Positions 24,266 through 36,640 of a stretch of DNA of 64,000 nt are shown in pieces (the stretch's first letter is position 1; the number at the start of each line of letters is the position of its first letter). Below the pieces are notes generated by a model. That model was not told the DNA's origin and ran no database searches. It saw only the letters and a program-made list of their open reading frames with translations. The stretch is from Enoplosus armatus (lineage: Eukaryota; Chordata; Actinopteri; Centrarchiformes; Enoplosidae). The position numbers and the translations under genes are program-made. The stretch spans positions 13,555,298 through 13,619,297 of the forward strand of contig NC_092194.1 of assembly GCF_043641665.1 (NCBI RefSeq). The letters run 5' to 3'.

Positions 24266-26837
24266 GAGGGGTCGTTCTTATTATATATTGTTTCCCCTGT
24301 GGTTTTGGCTCAAAATCCCCCTATTTGATGCTTGATACATTGCTTTTTGATTGACTGCGCTTAGGTTTTCAACAACAGTAATGTTATTCATTGGTTCTGA
24401 CACGCAGCTGTCACAGCTAAAATTACAACAAACATCCCCCAAGATTAAGGATATTCAGGATTGATCAAAGAGCATGACCGATCTCCCTAGAATCTACCTG
24501 AACATGCACACACAGTATACATAAATACATAAAATCACACAAATACAAACATGCACATTCTGGGCAGTGTAGACCTGGGTGACAGACCACATCAGTTACA
24601 CCACAGGCACTCATAAATGTTGAGCAGCCCAGCCTAGTAGGTGGCATGGCATTATTCCAACTCATTACCATCAACCTGGAATATTGTAACATGACAAGAC
24701 ACAGTTTGATGCTTGTTAATAATCTATTTTTACCGAGATTATGCTGCTGTGAATCGGGGCCAGCGAATGCCCAGTGGCATGTCCATAACAAAATGAAAGA
24801 GGTTGCAGAACAGACGAGGTTTGTTACAGAGTTGGAGAACCACAGAGACGCACATCAGACTGAACTGAATGTTACTGTATGTTTAAGCTGCAATTTTGAT
24901 AGAGCACCTTGTGTGGCTGTTGTTTTTGTTGGTATCTATGCAGCAAAAATGTTGACTTCCCAGGCAACACAAACAGGAATGTAATGCTTACTGGACTGAT
25001 GAAGTTAGGCCACATTAGCAATGTCAACAGGTGAGACAAACATGATCAACATCTCTTCTTTTCCAGTCATACAAATGTGCAAAAAGTAGAAGTAGAAGTG
25101 TCCTAAATGATAAATGATTTAAAAAAAAACATCACTGTAACTCCACCATGCATTACACCAGTATTGGATCATTAATCAACCTAATTTATATGACTAATTT
25201 TGTCAGTAAACCCAATTCTGAAACATGGTGTTGCTAATAAATCACAGCATCAGTGGGGAAATGGATACGTGCTGCTTTGCTAACTGGATCACCGAGTCAC
25301 TCGAGGCAAAGTGTTCCAAACTGTCTGGTTTTAAGAAATATGAATATGTCATCAAAGTGACACAATATTAACGAAGAATTCAACATTAAATTGTCTGCTG
25401 AAACCAAAATGTCACATTAAAGCAAGTTTACTGTTTTTCAGACGAGGGTTTATCGACATGTTTTCCCATCATTTTGATACTGTTTAGTTTAACCACTCTG
25501 CTGCAGCTTCTTAAACACAGAGTAGCGGGGAAACCGTTTAGGCCTTCAACAGCCACAATAAATCTTGTTTTCAAACCATGGGAAGTGCACAGTTTAGTCA
25601 GAGAGTCCTGTCTGTTCTTCCAATAAAAAAGATCACAAACCTTTCTTTCCATGAGGTTAAATTGACTTGAATTTAATTTTGCACAACTTGCTGCTTGTGC
25701 AGCTGTAGATACAACCAATAAAACCTGATATAAAGAAATATCTGTGTGAGAAGCTGCAACACGTTTTATTGACGTTGTGCAATGCATAATTTTAAATGGA
25801 GGGAAAGAACATTTTAATGAGCATGAACCCATGGGCTAATTAATGCTAACTGAGATCTCAAAATGAAGCGTGTCAACTGTGGAAGTGTCACTCCCAGGCA
25901 TTACATTACACTAATTTCCTCGTAATTTAGTGATTTACATATTGTGTTTAAGAAATGGCCATAAAAACCTAAAATATCACCCTAAATGTAAGTTTAACAT
26001 AAATGCATTGATCCATGATGAATCAGACAATGTAATGCAACAATTCTGTGTGTGTCTCTTTAATACTGATGTTAGTGTGCAACAGTGTTATGACTGTACA
26101 TATCAGTAGTACAAAGTGTATAATGCAAATGCAGAATTTTATAAAGAAGCTGAAAGACTCAGAAACTGGAGGTGAAGCTGTGAACTGGAGTGAAGTGAAA
26201 TCCCCCACACTGGAGGGTGGATCTTGTGTATGCTGTGCTCAGCAGAAAAGCCGACAGGAGGATGGAGTCTGAACTTGCTGATCTAGGAGATCTGCTTCAT
26301 CCCCCTCCATGGCAGAGGTTATGGTGAACTATCAAAAATGCAACATGGGATCAAGCTAAGGATGTTAACACGAGCCAAGACCCATCTGTATTTTCCCCCT
26401 AGCTCCTAGGACAATCACCTAAAGTGTTGCCAGATACTGTTTATCCTACAGATTATGAGTCACTTTCTTTCTGAAAGGACTTTATGTTTGATGGTCTGAA
26501 GTATGTCTGTGATACTTGACCCACAGAATATTTAATTGCAAGCTGTCTGACCACAAGCAATCGTTGAGGTTTTTGTTTTGTACGTAGACTCTGGTGTTAC
26601 TCAACCAAGGAATACACTTAAGGATTCACAGTGAAGGCCAGGTCACCATTAAATGAAGCACTCCTCATACTGTAAGTAGAGCTTGTTAATTAGCTTTCTG
26701 AAGAGACTCTCCAATGAATAATAGCAGAAACTATTATTCTGCAGGCCTAATTTCTATTTTCAATAGAGCACTGGAAGGGCTCTGGAGGATGAAAACTCAA
26801 GTGCACATGCTCACAGCTTTGATCCGTCCATCGACAG

Positions 26838-27631
26838 CAGGGGTATTCAACTAAAGTTCGAAGAGGTCCAGTTAGAGAAAATGTCCTCAAGCAAAGGTCC
26901 GGAACATCATAATGTCTAACTTGCGTTGTGATTTAGTGTGATATATATTGAAGTAGCCTCGTAGTTGTATCAATGTCTGCATGTGATCAACAACTGACTG
27001 TCAAATCAAATAAAGAAAGTTCAATTCAAAAACATTCTGACAATATTTATTGTCACTTAACATTGAACTATACAGAAATATAATACTGTAGATATGTATA
27101 ATGTCCTTCTCTCATTAACCAAAAGAAGGGCTGCATTTAAAAATAAAATAGAGAAAATAAATAAAGTAACTTTTGAAAAATTGTTTATCTTAAAATAAAG
27201 TGCTTAATTTTAGAAAAACAAAATCAGGTGTAGCAGCAGCTTGAGTTTCCCTTTTTCTTTGTTAACTGTTTCCCATCTTGACTTAACAGTCTCTCTCCCT
27301 GTGTCGTTCACTCGTCTTATCATCAGTCACTCGCCTCTCACCTCTCTCGTCTGTCTGTATTCAGAGTCGCAATGTTTATCGCTTGGAATGCACAGATTTG
27401 ATTGGCTGAGTAGCGTCACATGGGCTGGCTGAACTCGTATGCAATTGATCTGTGAGTTTCTTGAGCCGCTAAACCAGTGCTGCAAAGACTAGAAAAGCTG
27501 CGCCAGCTAAAATAGAAGCGCCCCGTCAAAATTTAAAATCCCTTAATAATTTATTGATTATAGGTCCGGGTCCGTATAGGACGGCGTCTGGGTCCGGACT
27601 CGGGCCGCGGTCCGCCTGTTAGTGACCCATG
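26838..27631. mobile_element. Nonautonomous hAT-type transposon with near-matching 8-bp target duplication
   Basis: The left end CAGGGGTATTCAAC has the hAT-type CAGNGGT start. The right end (27618-27631, GTTAGTGACCCATG) is its decayed inverted partner. The flanks ATCGACAG (26830-26837) and ATCTACAG (27632-27639) match at 7 of 8 positions, the target duplication length expected for hAT. Characteristic words near the ends are 'gaggtccagttagagaaaat', 'aaaggtccggaac' and a GC-rich 'ggtccgggtccg' block at 27563-27615. No transposase frame is visible in the 794 bp. Confidence 0.75.
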
Positions 27632-27705
27632 ATCTACAGATTCAATTTACATTTCACACACCTGTTGTGTTTAGAAACACAAGTAGGCTTATTTCTGCAT
27701 GTTGA

Positions 27706-28065
27706 ACCACATGGCCTAAAGTATGTGGACACCTGAACAACATCTGCTGGCACACAAACATGACAGAGATACACAGACATAAGTCAATGTTGAACATGTC
27801 ATTCCAAACATTAATAATGGACATTAATATGCTGCCTTCACGCCTCTGAGAAGTCCTTAAGAGCATTAATGACATCAGGAACTGATGTTGGCTGATGAGG
27901 CCTGGCAGTCAGTGTCAGATTGTCCTAATGGTGTTCCACAGGGCTGATGTCAGGGCTCTGTGCAGGTCAGTCAGGCTCAGGTTCCTCCACACCAAACTGG
28001 GTAAACTGTGGCCACAAAGTAAAGTACTAAAATATCTTTGTACGCTGTTGCATTGAGCTGAAATG
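27706..28065. mobile_element. Tc1/mariner-like transposon fragment
   Basis: It begins with ACCACATGGCCTAAAGTATG and GTGGACACC, close to the terminal repeat of a widespread fish Tc1-like element. It continues with 'ctgatgttggctgatgaggc', 'gtcagggctctgtgcaggtc' and 'ttcctccacaccaaactggg', all words I recognise from that family. The right half and second terminal repeat are missing. It is a 5' fragment of about 360 bp with no usable coding frame. Confidence 0.65.
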
Positions 28066-28854
28066 AACTTATAGTAACTATTTGTCCATAATAAAAATCA
28101 AGCAAATCTGACATCAAAAGGCCAATGATGCACCATAGGAATGAATGTTACACAGGCAAAAGAAGTCTATTGTCCATACAGATTTTTTTTTGCATTTTTG
28201 CTTTTTTATTTGGCAAGCAAGCAAAAACAAACACACAAACCTTTGACCCTTACAGTATATAAACCAGAGGTGCCTATAGTGCTGTTCAAATCTTATGAAA
28301 GAAAACGAAGCACTAGCAAATAAATAAATACGTAAAATACTTAAACAAATCATGAATAGCTATTACTGGGAGTAAGAGACCTTGCCCAAACTTAGCCCCA
28401 GTTTGTGCCTCTCATGTATCATTACATTCAGTCACAGCGCATCTGTTTCTCTGAAAAATAAATACCCGGCAATCTTTGAAAAACCCAGAACAACACTTTC
28501 CATCTTTGTATTTCTGGGATTCTAACCATCTAGATGAAAAATATAATGTCAAAAAAAGGAGAAAATTTTAACCTGTTTCTCGAGTTGTGACTCTATTTCC
28601 TAACCCAAACAAAGATGGTAGCTGGAAATGACAAACTGTTTGTCCGTGCTCGACTTATATGACGTGCTACCTGGATTTGAAACAAGACAGGTGTTTATTT
28701 TGCAGAAAAGAAAACAGATGCTCTGTGACTTGAATGTAATGATAATACCAAAGAGGCACAAACTGGGACTGGCTCAAACTATGAAAAACCTCAGATCAAA
28801 ATTATACAAGAGTACATGGACAGTGGTGTATGCACATAAATAATCTTATTGAGA
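28066..28854. other. Intergenic, immediately upstream of C14orf132
   Basis: AT-rich with short chance frames only. No repeat or regulatory motif stands out. Confidence 0.4.
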
Positions 28855-28892
28855 TGTACACTACATGTATGTGGAGGTACATGTAGTGTACA
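28855..28892. repeat. 15-bp perfect inverted repeat with 8-nt spacer
   Basis: TGTACACTACATGTA (28855-28869) and its exact reverse complement (28878-28892) flank TGTGGAGG. It lies about 460 bp before the C14orf132 start codon, outside the likely first exon. Confidence 0.85.
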
Positions 28893-28997
28893 ATACGATA
28901 ATAGTAGAACATAAAAAAAACGGTTGAATAATGAGCAAATAAGTAAGAAAAAATAGGCACAGAAAAGGAAGCAGGAAAATGCGAAGGAAGAAAGAGA

Positions 28998-29008
28998 GGG
29001 GGGGGGGG
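28998..29008. repeat. G homopolymer tract
   Basis: Eleven consecutive G residues at the left edge of the putative C14orf132 promoter region. Confidence 0.9.
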
Positions 29009-29150
29009 CGTGCACCTCCTTCGTTATATGTGACAGTCCAGCTCCTCATCCTCCTCCTCTCTCTCACTCTCGTGCTTTTCGCATCCACATCTCTTCATCT
29101 CTCCGTCTGCGCAGCTTCTGTGCCTGCTTTGTGTTACGTCTCTTCATTTT

Positions 29151-29190
29151 CTCCTCCTCCTCCTCCTCCTCCTCCTCGTCTTCCTCCTCC
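29151..29190. repeat. TCC simple repeat
   Basis: CTCCTCCTCC and further TCC units, interrupted by CGTC and TTCC. It lies in the presumed 5' UTR or proximal promoter of C14orf132. Confidence 0.9.
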
Positions 29191-29352
29191 TTTTATTTTA
29201 TTTTGAGTCTTCCTCTTCGACATGCTCCTCACGTGAAGTCCGCCAACTTGCAAAAAACACAAAGAAGGCAAATGCTCTATCGGGGAATAAGAGAAGAAAC
29301 TACGCACATTTGCATCTTTCACTGAGTGCGTTGGCTTGAACGGAGCAACAGT

Positions 29353-29379
29353 ATGGATCTGTCATTCATGGCTGCGCAG
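29353..29379 (+). CDS. C14orf132: C14orf132 homologue, coding part of exon 1 (9 codons)
   Basis: ATG at 29353 encodes MDLSFMAAQ and is followed at 29380 by a GT splice donor (CAG|GTCAGA). These nine residues are what I recall as the exact N-terminus of vertebrate C14orf132. The split after the codon for Q (phase 0) joins cleanly to exon 2 at 53773, giving [17 protein letters not shown] (human recalled as MDLSFMAAQ-LPMMGGAF). The 27-nt coding segment is too short for ORF-based gene finding. Reading on through the donor would give a spurious longer frame. It sits in a CpG-richer, probably promoter-proximal block. The product is a small membrane protein of unknown function, abundant in brain as far as I recall. 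Confidence 0.88.
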
Positions 29380-32300
29380 GTCAGACATTTCTCCTCCTGT
29401 TTGCACACAGATGTTTGTCTCGTCCGAACTTTTTATTACATTTGTCCGTTGATATCATGGGCGTGGCCGGTCAACAAGTTCACGAGGCGCTTTGAGAATT
29501 TTAGATTGTCTAAACGTCTGAATCATCAAGATATATAGAATAATAAATGTACTTTCCTGAAATGGGAAATAAATGTATATTTCCGTAATATTGCTAATGG
29601 GACTTAGACTGTGTTTGTTGTTGTACTGTACGGTACTTATCCCCTCCTACTGTATAGCTATATTATTGTAGTGGTCTTTTTGTAACAGTAATCCTTTCAA
29701 AGTTTTAGACTTTCGATTTGTTGTAGTTCCTTCTCCCATGTCTGATTTGGACATACAGCACTTTTCTGTGATTGTGGGGAAAAAAATCAGCATAATAACA
29801 TAATTTAAACTTTCCCTGTACAACATGCATTTCATACTGTTCCTTTTTTATTTTAGGCAGTTAACACCAGTTTGATTGGCCCCAGACCTTGTGGCGTATT
29901 GTGTTATTTGTGCTCTGCATAGTAATGCATTTGAATATGTTATCTGGTTTTGGCTTCATAGAGAACGTGTGTTTTTGTGCATCTGTTTTGGACATGTGGT
30001 TTGTTTTCATTAGGAGCTGATTCTGTAGGCTGTTCCTCCCCTCCCCTCTCCCAGTGTCTGGCTGCTTATGGTTTGTCTGGTGCCATCTACTTTAACGTCT
30101 TCTGTGCAACTGCTATTAAATGGCTCAGAGCATTATCTCTGCTGCCAATGGCTGTTCGGGGCCAGACGAAGTCAAATGCTCCCAAATCTTTTTAAATCAA
30201 GGACCCCTAAATAGAAATGCTTTGGAACATGGAGCCATCTGCAAATTATTTTTTTCTTCAGGATGACCTCAAAGAAAGGTGATGTAATAATAACATCAAA
30301 ACAGTCAGCATTATTCCCTCATTGTGCAAACTTTCAGTGAGTGAAATAATCCAAACTAACGTAATACTTCATATTACTGGTGATAGAATGTCTTCACGGT
30401 GCTCTTACTTTTCTAGAAACCTTGGTAGCAGTGCTCAGGAACCAGGTTTACAGCCACTGACAGCAGCACAGTGAAGCAGGCAGACCACGTCAGAGTTTCT
30501 ATAGGCAGTCAGTTACTCATATTCACAACTGGGAATGGTTGAATACCACAGTGTTTGAAACCACTCAGCTGCAGCTGGGGACTTTGTATTCTGCCCTGAC
30601 TATGTGTGTAGATGTAGTGAGCTAAACACACTCCCAGGAAAAGCTGAAGACAAGGAGGTCTTTGTCGTCTTTATTTCAAGCAATTCTGAAACTATATAAA
30701 CAGTATTGAAAAATTTGAAAAAATAGATACCATAAACAAGTGTTAGACTAAATGTGTTGTAAAATGTGAATTAGTCCAGGAACAGGGAAACTAAATTCAC
30801 AAAAGTATAAACTAGCTGTCAAATTAGTTTCATTGTTCCACGTCAGGCAGAAACAAAGCATCACCAGTGAAGGATCAACACAACACATAATTAATTTAGT
30901 AAACATACACATAACTAAGGTTAAAACTAACAACTACATTACAAGCCCCCACCAACGTCGTGTGCCGTTTTAACGCAGGGCTGTTTTCGGTTTGAACACA
31001 ACATGAAAATATTAACTTGATTCTGTCGATCGACTAAATCTTATTAAATTACAAAGCAACAATAACAAAACAGCTAAAATAAAAAGAGTACGTACAGCTA
31101 AAGCTCCAACATTTGGAGAGTAGATTCTTGACAACATTTGTTACAAAATGGTGGACGTAACAATGTCAGTTAAACCTGTAACTGCCATGGAACTGTGCCA
31201 GTATGGTTGCTACTAGCAACAGAATGTTCAAATGAAACCAGATGCAGGTGGCAGAATAATGTTAACCGTTTTTGTGGAAGATGACAGGTATTTAGTGCTT
31301 GAGTCCTAACCTGGATTAAATAAGGCTCTGGCTCTCCTTCTAGTTCCCCATGACCCCATTACCTCGTACTTATTTCCTGCTGCTCTTCCAGTTCACCTTT
31401 TTTTCCAACATCCATTTACTGCTCTCCTCAAGAAAGCATCTCTTTCAGAAAGGTAATGGCTAATTTCTTTTGAATTGAAATTCATTCCAGTACCCTGAGT
31501 CACTCTGTAATGGTGACTGAATGAAGTCAGGCAAATGTCCCTGGAGTTTTGAACATTGACTTGACAATGGTTGATCTTTTGCCCATCCATCTCAGTGTAG
31601 CTCTGCCGCCTGCAAATCATTGGACCTTCGCCATTACTTTGCCTTTAAAAGATGACGGATGCTGCCATAACTGCTCTCTCAGACAGGGAAAGTTTTTAAA
31701 GAACTCCAACTCACAGGAGCTGGTTACTGATTTTCTCCCTGTGGCAGGAGGATGAAGAATGAGTAGTTCGGAGGATGTAATGGTGGTTACTGCTGCAGTG
31801 TATTTGAAGAAAACACATTAAACACCTTAGTGATATTCAGTATATCTATAAGAAACTAAGCTTCCAAGAGAAGAACATGTGCACCAATATACAGAATAGC
31901 ATTTCAGACTGGTAACAAAAATGGCCATTGTTTCGCTCTTCTCTTTGTTAAAATGGTTTTGTATGATATCACAGAAACATGCTAAGTAGCTCTGCAGAAT
32001 AACGTGTGCCCTTTTGTATTTAGTGAATGATTTGCATTTGGCAGCAATGCCTCACTGGTTTGAAATGAAAAAGGGCATACTTGATTAGGCTGAAAGTGGT
32101 GGCATCCTCAAGCATTGCAAAACATGGATTAATAGGTGGCAATCACAGTGACGCTTTTGAATACTAAACTGAGGCAATCTGTTCTTTATCTTTTCAAATA
32201 GACTGAATTGAGAAATGTTATGTTAGCTATCTTCCCTTAGTTCCTTATAAAAGACAAAGATTTACTTTTTAACTTGAACTCACTTATAAATCTGTTTTTA

Positions 32301-32743
32301 CAGACCGGCTACTGAGATTGTTGATCACATCGTGTGCATCTTTTGCACCTTGTGCAGGCTGTCGAAATCATTAAAATGGCAGATGTTAAGGCATGAGCCA
32401 GTGTGTTCCCTAGTTACTAACTGATGTTGAGGTCAAGTTTGATGTGTTGTAGACAGGCTCCAGAGCCATCCTGGGCATTTTGCCAGTCTCAGGACTTGCT
32501 TCAGCTGACAGATCTGCCACACAGGGCAGCAAAACCCTTAAGGCGCTGTCTATCCAGTACACAGTGACCCACTGGCCTTGGCCTTTTACTCGTTTTTGTA
32601 TGTACGCATGTGCATGCACGCACAGACCTTTTTAAAAATGTACTATAGGCAACATTTGATCCCCATGCACAAGAAAAAGGCACACAAGGAATATTTACAC
32701 AGTGCTCTCTATGTGAATTTCCTTTCCTTTACTTACATGCCTA

Positions 32744-33229
32744 GACCACAGACTGCATATAAAGATGGACGACGCGTCTCCACTTCCTCGCACTGTACAA
32801 AAGTGAAGATAAAATATCTCGGATACGGGCACTGTCGTCTTGCTCTGGTGACGTCATTTGGAGCCAGAGTCTGTGCAGTGACGCGTGGAGCTGCGGTGCG
32901 AGGTCCTGCCCATACACTTATCTGACCCAATCGCAAGCACACCACAGTCAATCTCAGCTGTCAATCATGACGTTTCACCCCCTTTTTATAGCATCAAATA
33001 ACTAATTAAAACCACAACACTTGAACAAACATCAGCGTGATAAGAACTAACTCTCTTTGGGAAAAATGTATTTGATGTGTACTGTATTTTTTGCATGTCC
33101 CATCTGCTAACATGGAGGGGGCGGGGTTTATGGCCTATACTGCTTCAGCCACCAGGGGGCGATCGAGATGTTTTGGCTTCACTTTGGGGGAGATGTCATT
33201 TCGTCCATCTTTATATATAGTCTATGGTC
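32744..33229. mobile_element. Inverted-repeat element flanked by TA, with internal CTCF-like site
   Basis: The left end GACCACAGACTGCATATAAAGATGGA is mirrored by TCCATCTTTATATATAGTCTATGGTC at the right (about 26 bp, three mismatches). TA dinucleotides at 32742-32743 and 33230-33231 could be a target duplication of the Tc1/mariner kind. The interior includes 'gacgcgtctccacttcctc' and 'ccaccagggggcgatcgag', words common in many fish genomes. It is 486 bp with no transposase frame. Confidence 0.7.
33149..33162 (+). promoter_or_regulatory. Candidate CTCF-binding motif inside a repeat
   Basis: CCACCAGGGGGCGA matches 13 of 14 positions of the CTCF core CCASYAGRKGGCRS. It lies near the right end of the 32744-33229 element, so every insertion of that family could carry a similar site. 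Confidence 0.4.
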
Positions 33230-34364
33230 TAGACAGTTAACTGAGACACAATAGGTCTGTCCATACTCTGATTTCAGATGTTTTCTCTTTTCACGACAGG
33301 CCATCAGCATTTCTCATTACTCAATTACTTATTCAGTGAAGCTGTGGCTCCGAGTCATTCTACCTGACAGGGTTGTCCATCTCTGCTTGCGTTAGACGGG
33401 ACAGATGAAGGAGGGAGGGAGTGGTTGACAGCCTCAACACAAACAGAGCAATCTGTATTTACTCACAGCCCCCAGAATATAGGATCAGACAGGACTGGCA
33501 AATACACTTTGATGCCAAATGAGAGGACACTACAATACCTGCCAGAAAGTCAATACAATCAGAGTAGATGATTTTTAAAGTTAGGTGTGTTTAAAGCATT
33601 CAGCTACATGCACACTCATGCAGCTTACAACCACTGTTTATTTGCAAATTACAGAACTATTTGCAAAAGCTACTTTGATTATAAAGTCAAAATAAAACGA
33701 TTGGACCAAGTTAACTGTGATATAAGTGACATATGATCGGAGAAAGACTGGCTGGAGTGAGAAGACTTGTTTGTGCACCACTAACCCCCTGATATGAAGT
33801 CAGATATGGAAACGCAAGTTGAATAGTTCACAGATGAGATTATTTTCCTATTAAACATGTTTTTTCGAAGTAGCAGCCGCCACAAGTCCTCTATCAAGAC
33901 CATCTTTGTTCTCAATTGCATAAAAAAATTCAATTACATAATCACGTTATCTCACTGTGCATTCTTCACGCCCAGACTGTCTCTTTTAAAAAATAAATCT
34001 CCTGGTGTCTATATAGTGGAAGCTTATTTGAAGAGTGTAATAATGGCACACCAGCCTTTTCATCTCTAGGAGTTCATTTCCCCTCTGGTCTTTTGTCTGC
34101 TTTTTTCAGCAATTGGTTTTATATGAAAGCTGTAGTCTTGAGATAGTGAAAACTTGCAACAGCCCCCAATTTTAAGCCTTCTTCCACTTTGATGACCCTG
34201 CAGTGTTGTAAACAGGTTGGGGAAAATAACAATCACCTTAAACCAATTAGAGCTGTGTGCACAAGAAAAATCAATGCTTTAAAGAGATGAAAAGCAGGTG
34301 AATCTGTTAGGTTTGTTAGGTCTATTTTAAGCAGCTTTCCAGGAAGAGCAGTTTGAGGATTTAT

Positions 34365-34820
34365 TGTGTAGTTACTAAGGAACGAGAGAGGAACGAATCA
34401 GGAACGACCTGATAGTTAATGAGTAGTTCCTGAATAACTGAATAACTAACGAAATGATGAGTTATTAGAGAACAGACTGGGAGATACTATATCTCCTAAT
34501 GAATCATTAGGTTATGATTTGTTCATAAGTATCGATGAGTCATAAAAACAACTAGTAGCCACTCATTCATTACTATTTACTTAATAATTAGTTACTCTGT
34601 GCACCCCCAGGTAAAGCGGTACATCCTACTGATTACTTACAGTGTAGTCCTTCGTGACTTCATGATTATCTGACCATTGCTTTATGGAAGTTTTGATTGG
34701 ACTTTACAACTATTTAAGTCCAGTCCTAGCAGTCCTCAATTCAGAGTTATTCAGGAACTACTCATTAACGATTCATTAATTATCAGGTCGTTCCTGATTT
34801 GTTCCTTAGTAACTACTCAC
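34365..34820. mobile_element. MITE-like element with long (about 85 bp) inverted repeats
   Basis: The left arm (about 34365-34450) reads GTAGTTACTAAGGAACGA..AATCAGGAACGACCTGATAG..TTAATGAGTAGTTCCTGAATAAC. The right arm (about 34741-34820) is its reverse complement with a few indels. The whole is about 456 bp and noncoding. The long arms could fold into a large hairpin. The family is not named. Confidence 0.75.
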
Positions 34821-36499
34821 TTTTGCGCACAGTATTGTAAATTGTTACCTTTTATCCCTTCATGTTTACATTATAACCATAAATAATACTAATATTGGCA
34901 GAATAATCTTAGAAATCAATGAGTGTACATTTTATGCTTTGTGTGTTTCTGAGTGTACAATACAAATGTGTGACTCCACACAGGCAGCAGGAGCATTCAA
35001 ACACATTTATAGGCTATGAAAGGCCAGTAAGCAATGTTAAAAAGTAGGCCCTGTTAATGAGGAAAACATACAGAAAGCCTTAAAGTGATGAAGATGTTTA
35101 ATGATTAATAGATGATTTTCACTGCTTGGTTGGGGGAAAGGTTAGGCTCTTCACAGCAGAGCCGCTTCATAGCTTTCTCTCACTTGATGGATGTACCCTC
35201 AAGAATACGCTGGCTGGAGGAAGGAACCTTCAGAACAAACACAATGTGCTGCATTTGGTACAAGGATGCTTTGGCTGACGGATGTTTATGTCATCCTCCC
35301 CATAATCAAACTAGACTTAAAAATAGCGGTTTATGTTCTTGCTGTTGCTGATAGGAGAGAGTCACTGCCGCTGTAGGTGGTCGTGTTAAATGAGCAGCCC
35401 CAGGTTCAGTCTCTTCCTGTTTTAAGTGAGAAATCGTTATGCTCTAAATGGGAACAAATGGCTTACCACCATGGAATTGCACATCTCCATTTTTGTCTCT
35501 GATAACTGTTGAAGCAAGCGCCAAACAGCCTCATTACCAAATTGAACGTTTGCTATACCCCCTCCCCTGAACAGTGGTGGTCCAATCTTAGCTTAGCAAC
35601 TGGCACGCTAACCGGGCACGGCAAGCTTGTTAAGCTTTGGATTTCTCTGAAAGTTGAAGCAGTGTACATGGGGTTGCTAGAGCCAAACCCAGTATATAAA
35701 AAGTTTGTATGGTGGTTTATTTATTTGTTTTGCCCTCTTCAGAACCAAAAATACAAGACCAAAAATGTAAAGAATGGATTAAAAAGTGTTTTTTGCACTT
35801 TGTATTTTGTATTTCCCCACTGTGTGGAACCCGGCCGTGGATGCTATCAGAGTTTAGGCTAACTTAATGTCCTTCTCTTTATTGGATTTGGGGGAATTTA
35901 ACACTCCAAACAGCCAAACTCATTATCCGAGATCCGAGCTTTACTTTTGCCTCACATCGGTTAGTCCATATCCTTAAAAGGCTTTAACGGTAAAAGTGAA
36001 AAGTTTGAAAATACAAACACGTATAAAGCTAAGCAGCCTAACAGTGTCTGATCTTACATTTTTCCTTATCATACTTACGAGTTAACTAGTTCTACACTGC
36101 AATACAAGAACAATGCTGTGTCTTTATTGTTGTGTCTTGAAAATGGGTCATCAGCTCCAGAGGATGTTGACTTTTTGCTTGGGACCTGTTAGCTTTAGCC
36201 TCCCTCTTTTAGCACAATATCATATTGTGCATAATTCTGCTGGAAGCATTAAAAAGTTAGCCAGAGACAGCGTTTTTAACCAACTCACTGAGCTAATGTT
36301 CGCTTTGCTACAGCTGATAAAATCTGTTAGCTTCAGTTGTCATTTCAGCTGTACAAACTGACGGTCGCTGGCTACAAGTAAGAAGCCAGCTTTTGCCACA
36401 TCTGCCTGAAATCAAAGTCAATCAATCAATTGTGGTAAATCTGCCACCATTATTGTAAACCGCATATGTGCCATGCAAGAACAGAAATCTTGACAGCCT

Positions 36500-36640
36500 T
36501 AGCAACAGTAATTAAGGGCAGGGCTTACCGATCAATTACTGGTTAAAGTGGGCAACGATTGACGTGATTAATGTAAATAATGCAATTCTGCTGTCATTAT
36601 TGTATATATTTTCCCAGTGTCTCTGCGCTATCTTATCTTA
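36500..36640. other. Candidate conserved noncoding element (low certainty)
   Basis: Unique-looking intronic sequence with several homeodomain-type words: GTAATTAAGGGC, CAATTACTGG, GATTAATGTAAATAATGC. This is the style of vertebrate neural enhancers. Conservation cannot be tested here. Confidence 0.2.

Larger units (their letters stand above)
20754..26829. other. Intergenic, no gene recognised
   Basis: It holds GT microsatellites at 22466-22491 and 24241-24265, an AAAT repeat at 21257-21278, and a fragment at about 21525-21575 ('acactttattgatcccctgg') that resembles the end of a common fish retroposon. The 225-codon minus-strand frame at 23292-23969 is the longest open frame in the window, but it has no domain, biased composition or visible family match, so it is treated as chance. 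Confidence 0.45.
28990..29352 (+). promoter_or_regulatory. C14orf132: Putative promoter and 5' UTR of C14orf132
   Basis: Compared with the AT-rich surroundings, this block has more G/C and CpG, a G-tract (28998-29008), a (TCC)n tract (29151-29190), an E-box CACGTG at 29230-29235 and a perfect octamer ATTTGCAT at 29308-29315, 38 nt before the start codon. The octamer is the classic POU-factor site, and POU factors are prominent in neural cells. The transcription start cannot be read from sequence; no clear TATA box precedes it, so part of this block is probably transcribed 5' UTR. Confidence 0.5.

Noticed and set aside
29326..29538. 70-codon frame containing MDLSFMAAQ followed by VRHFSS
   Set aside because: It reads through the GT donor at 29380. 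The conserved protein continues in exon 2 at 53773, so the downstream part is intron.
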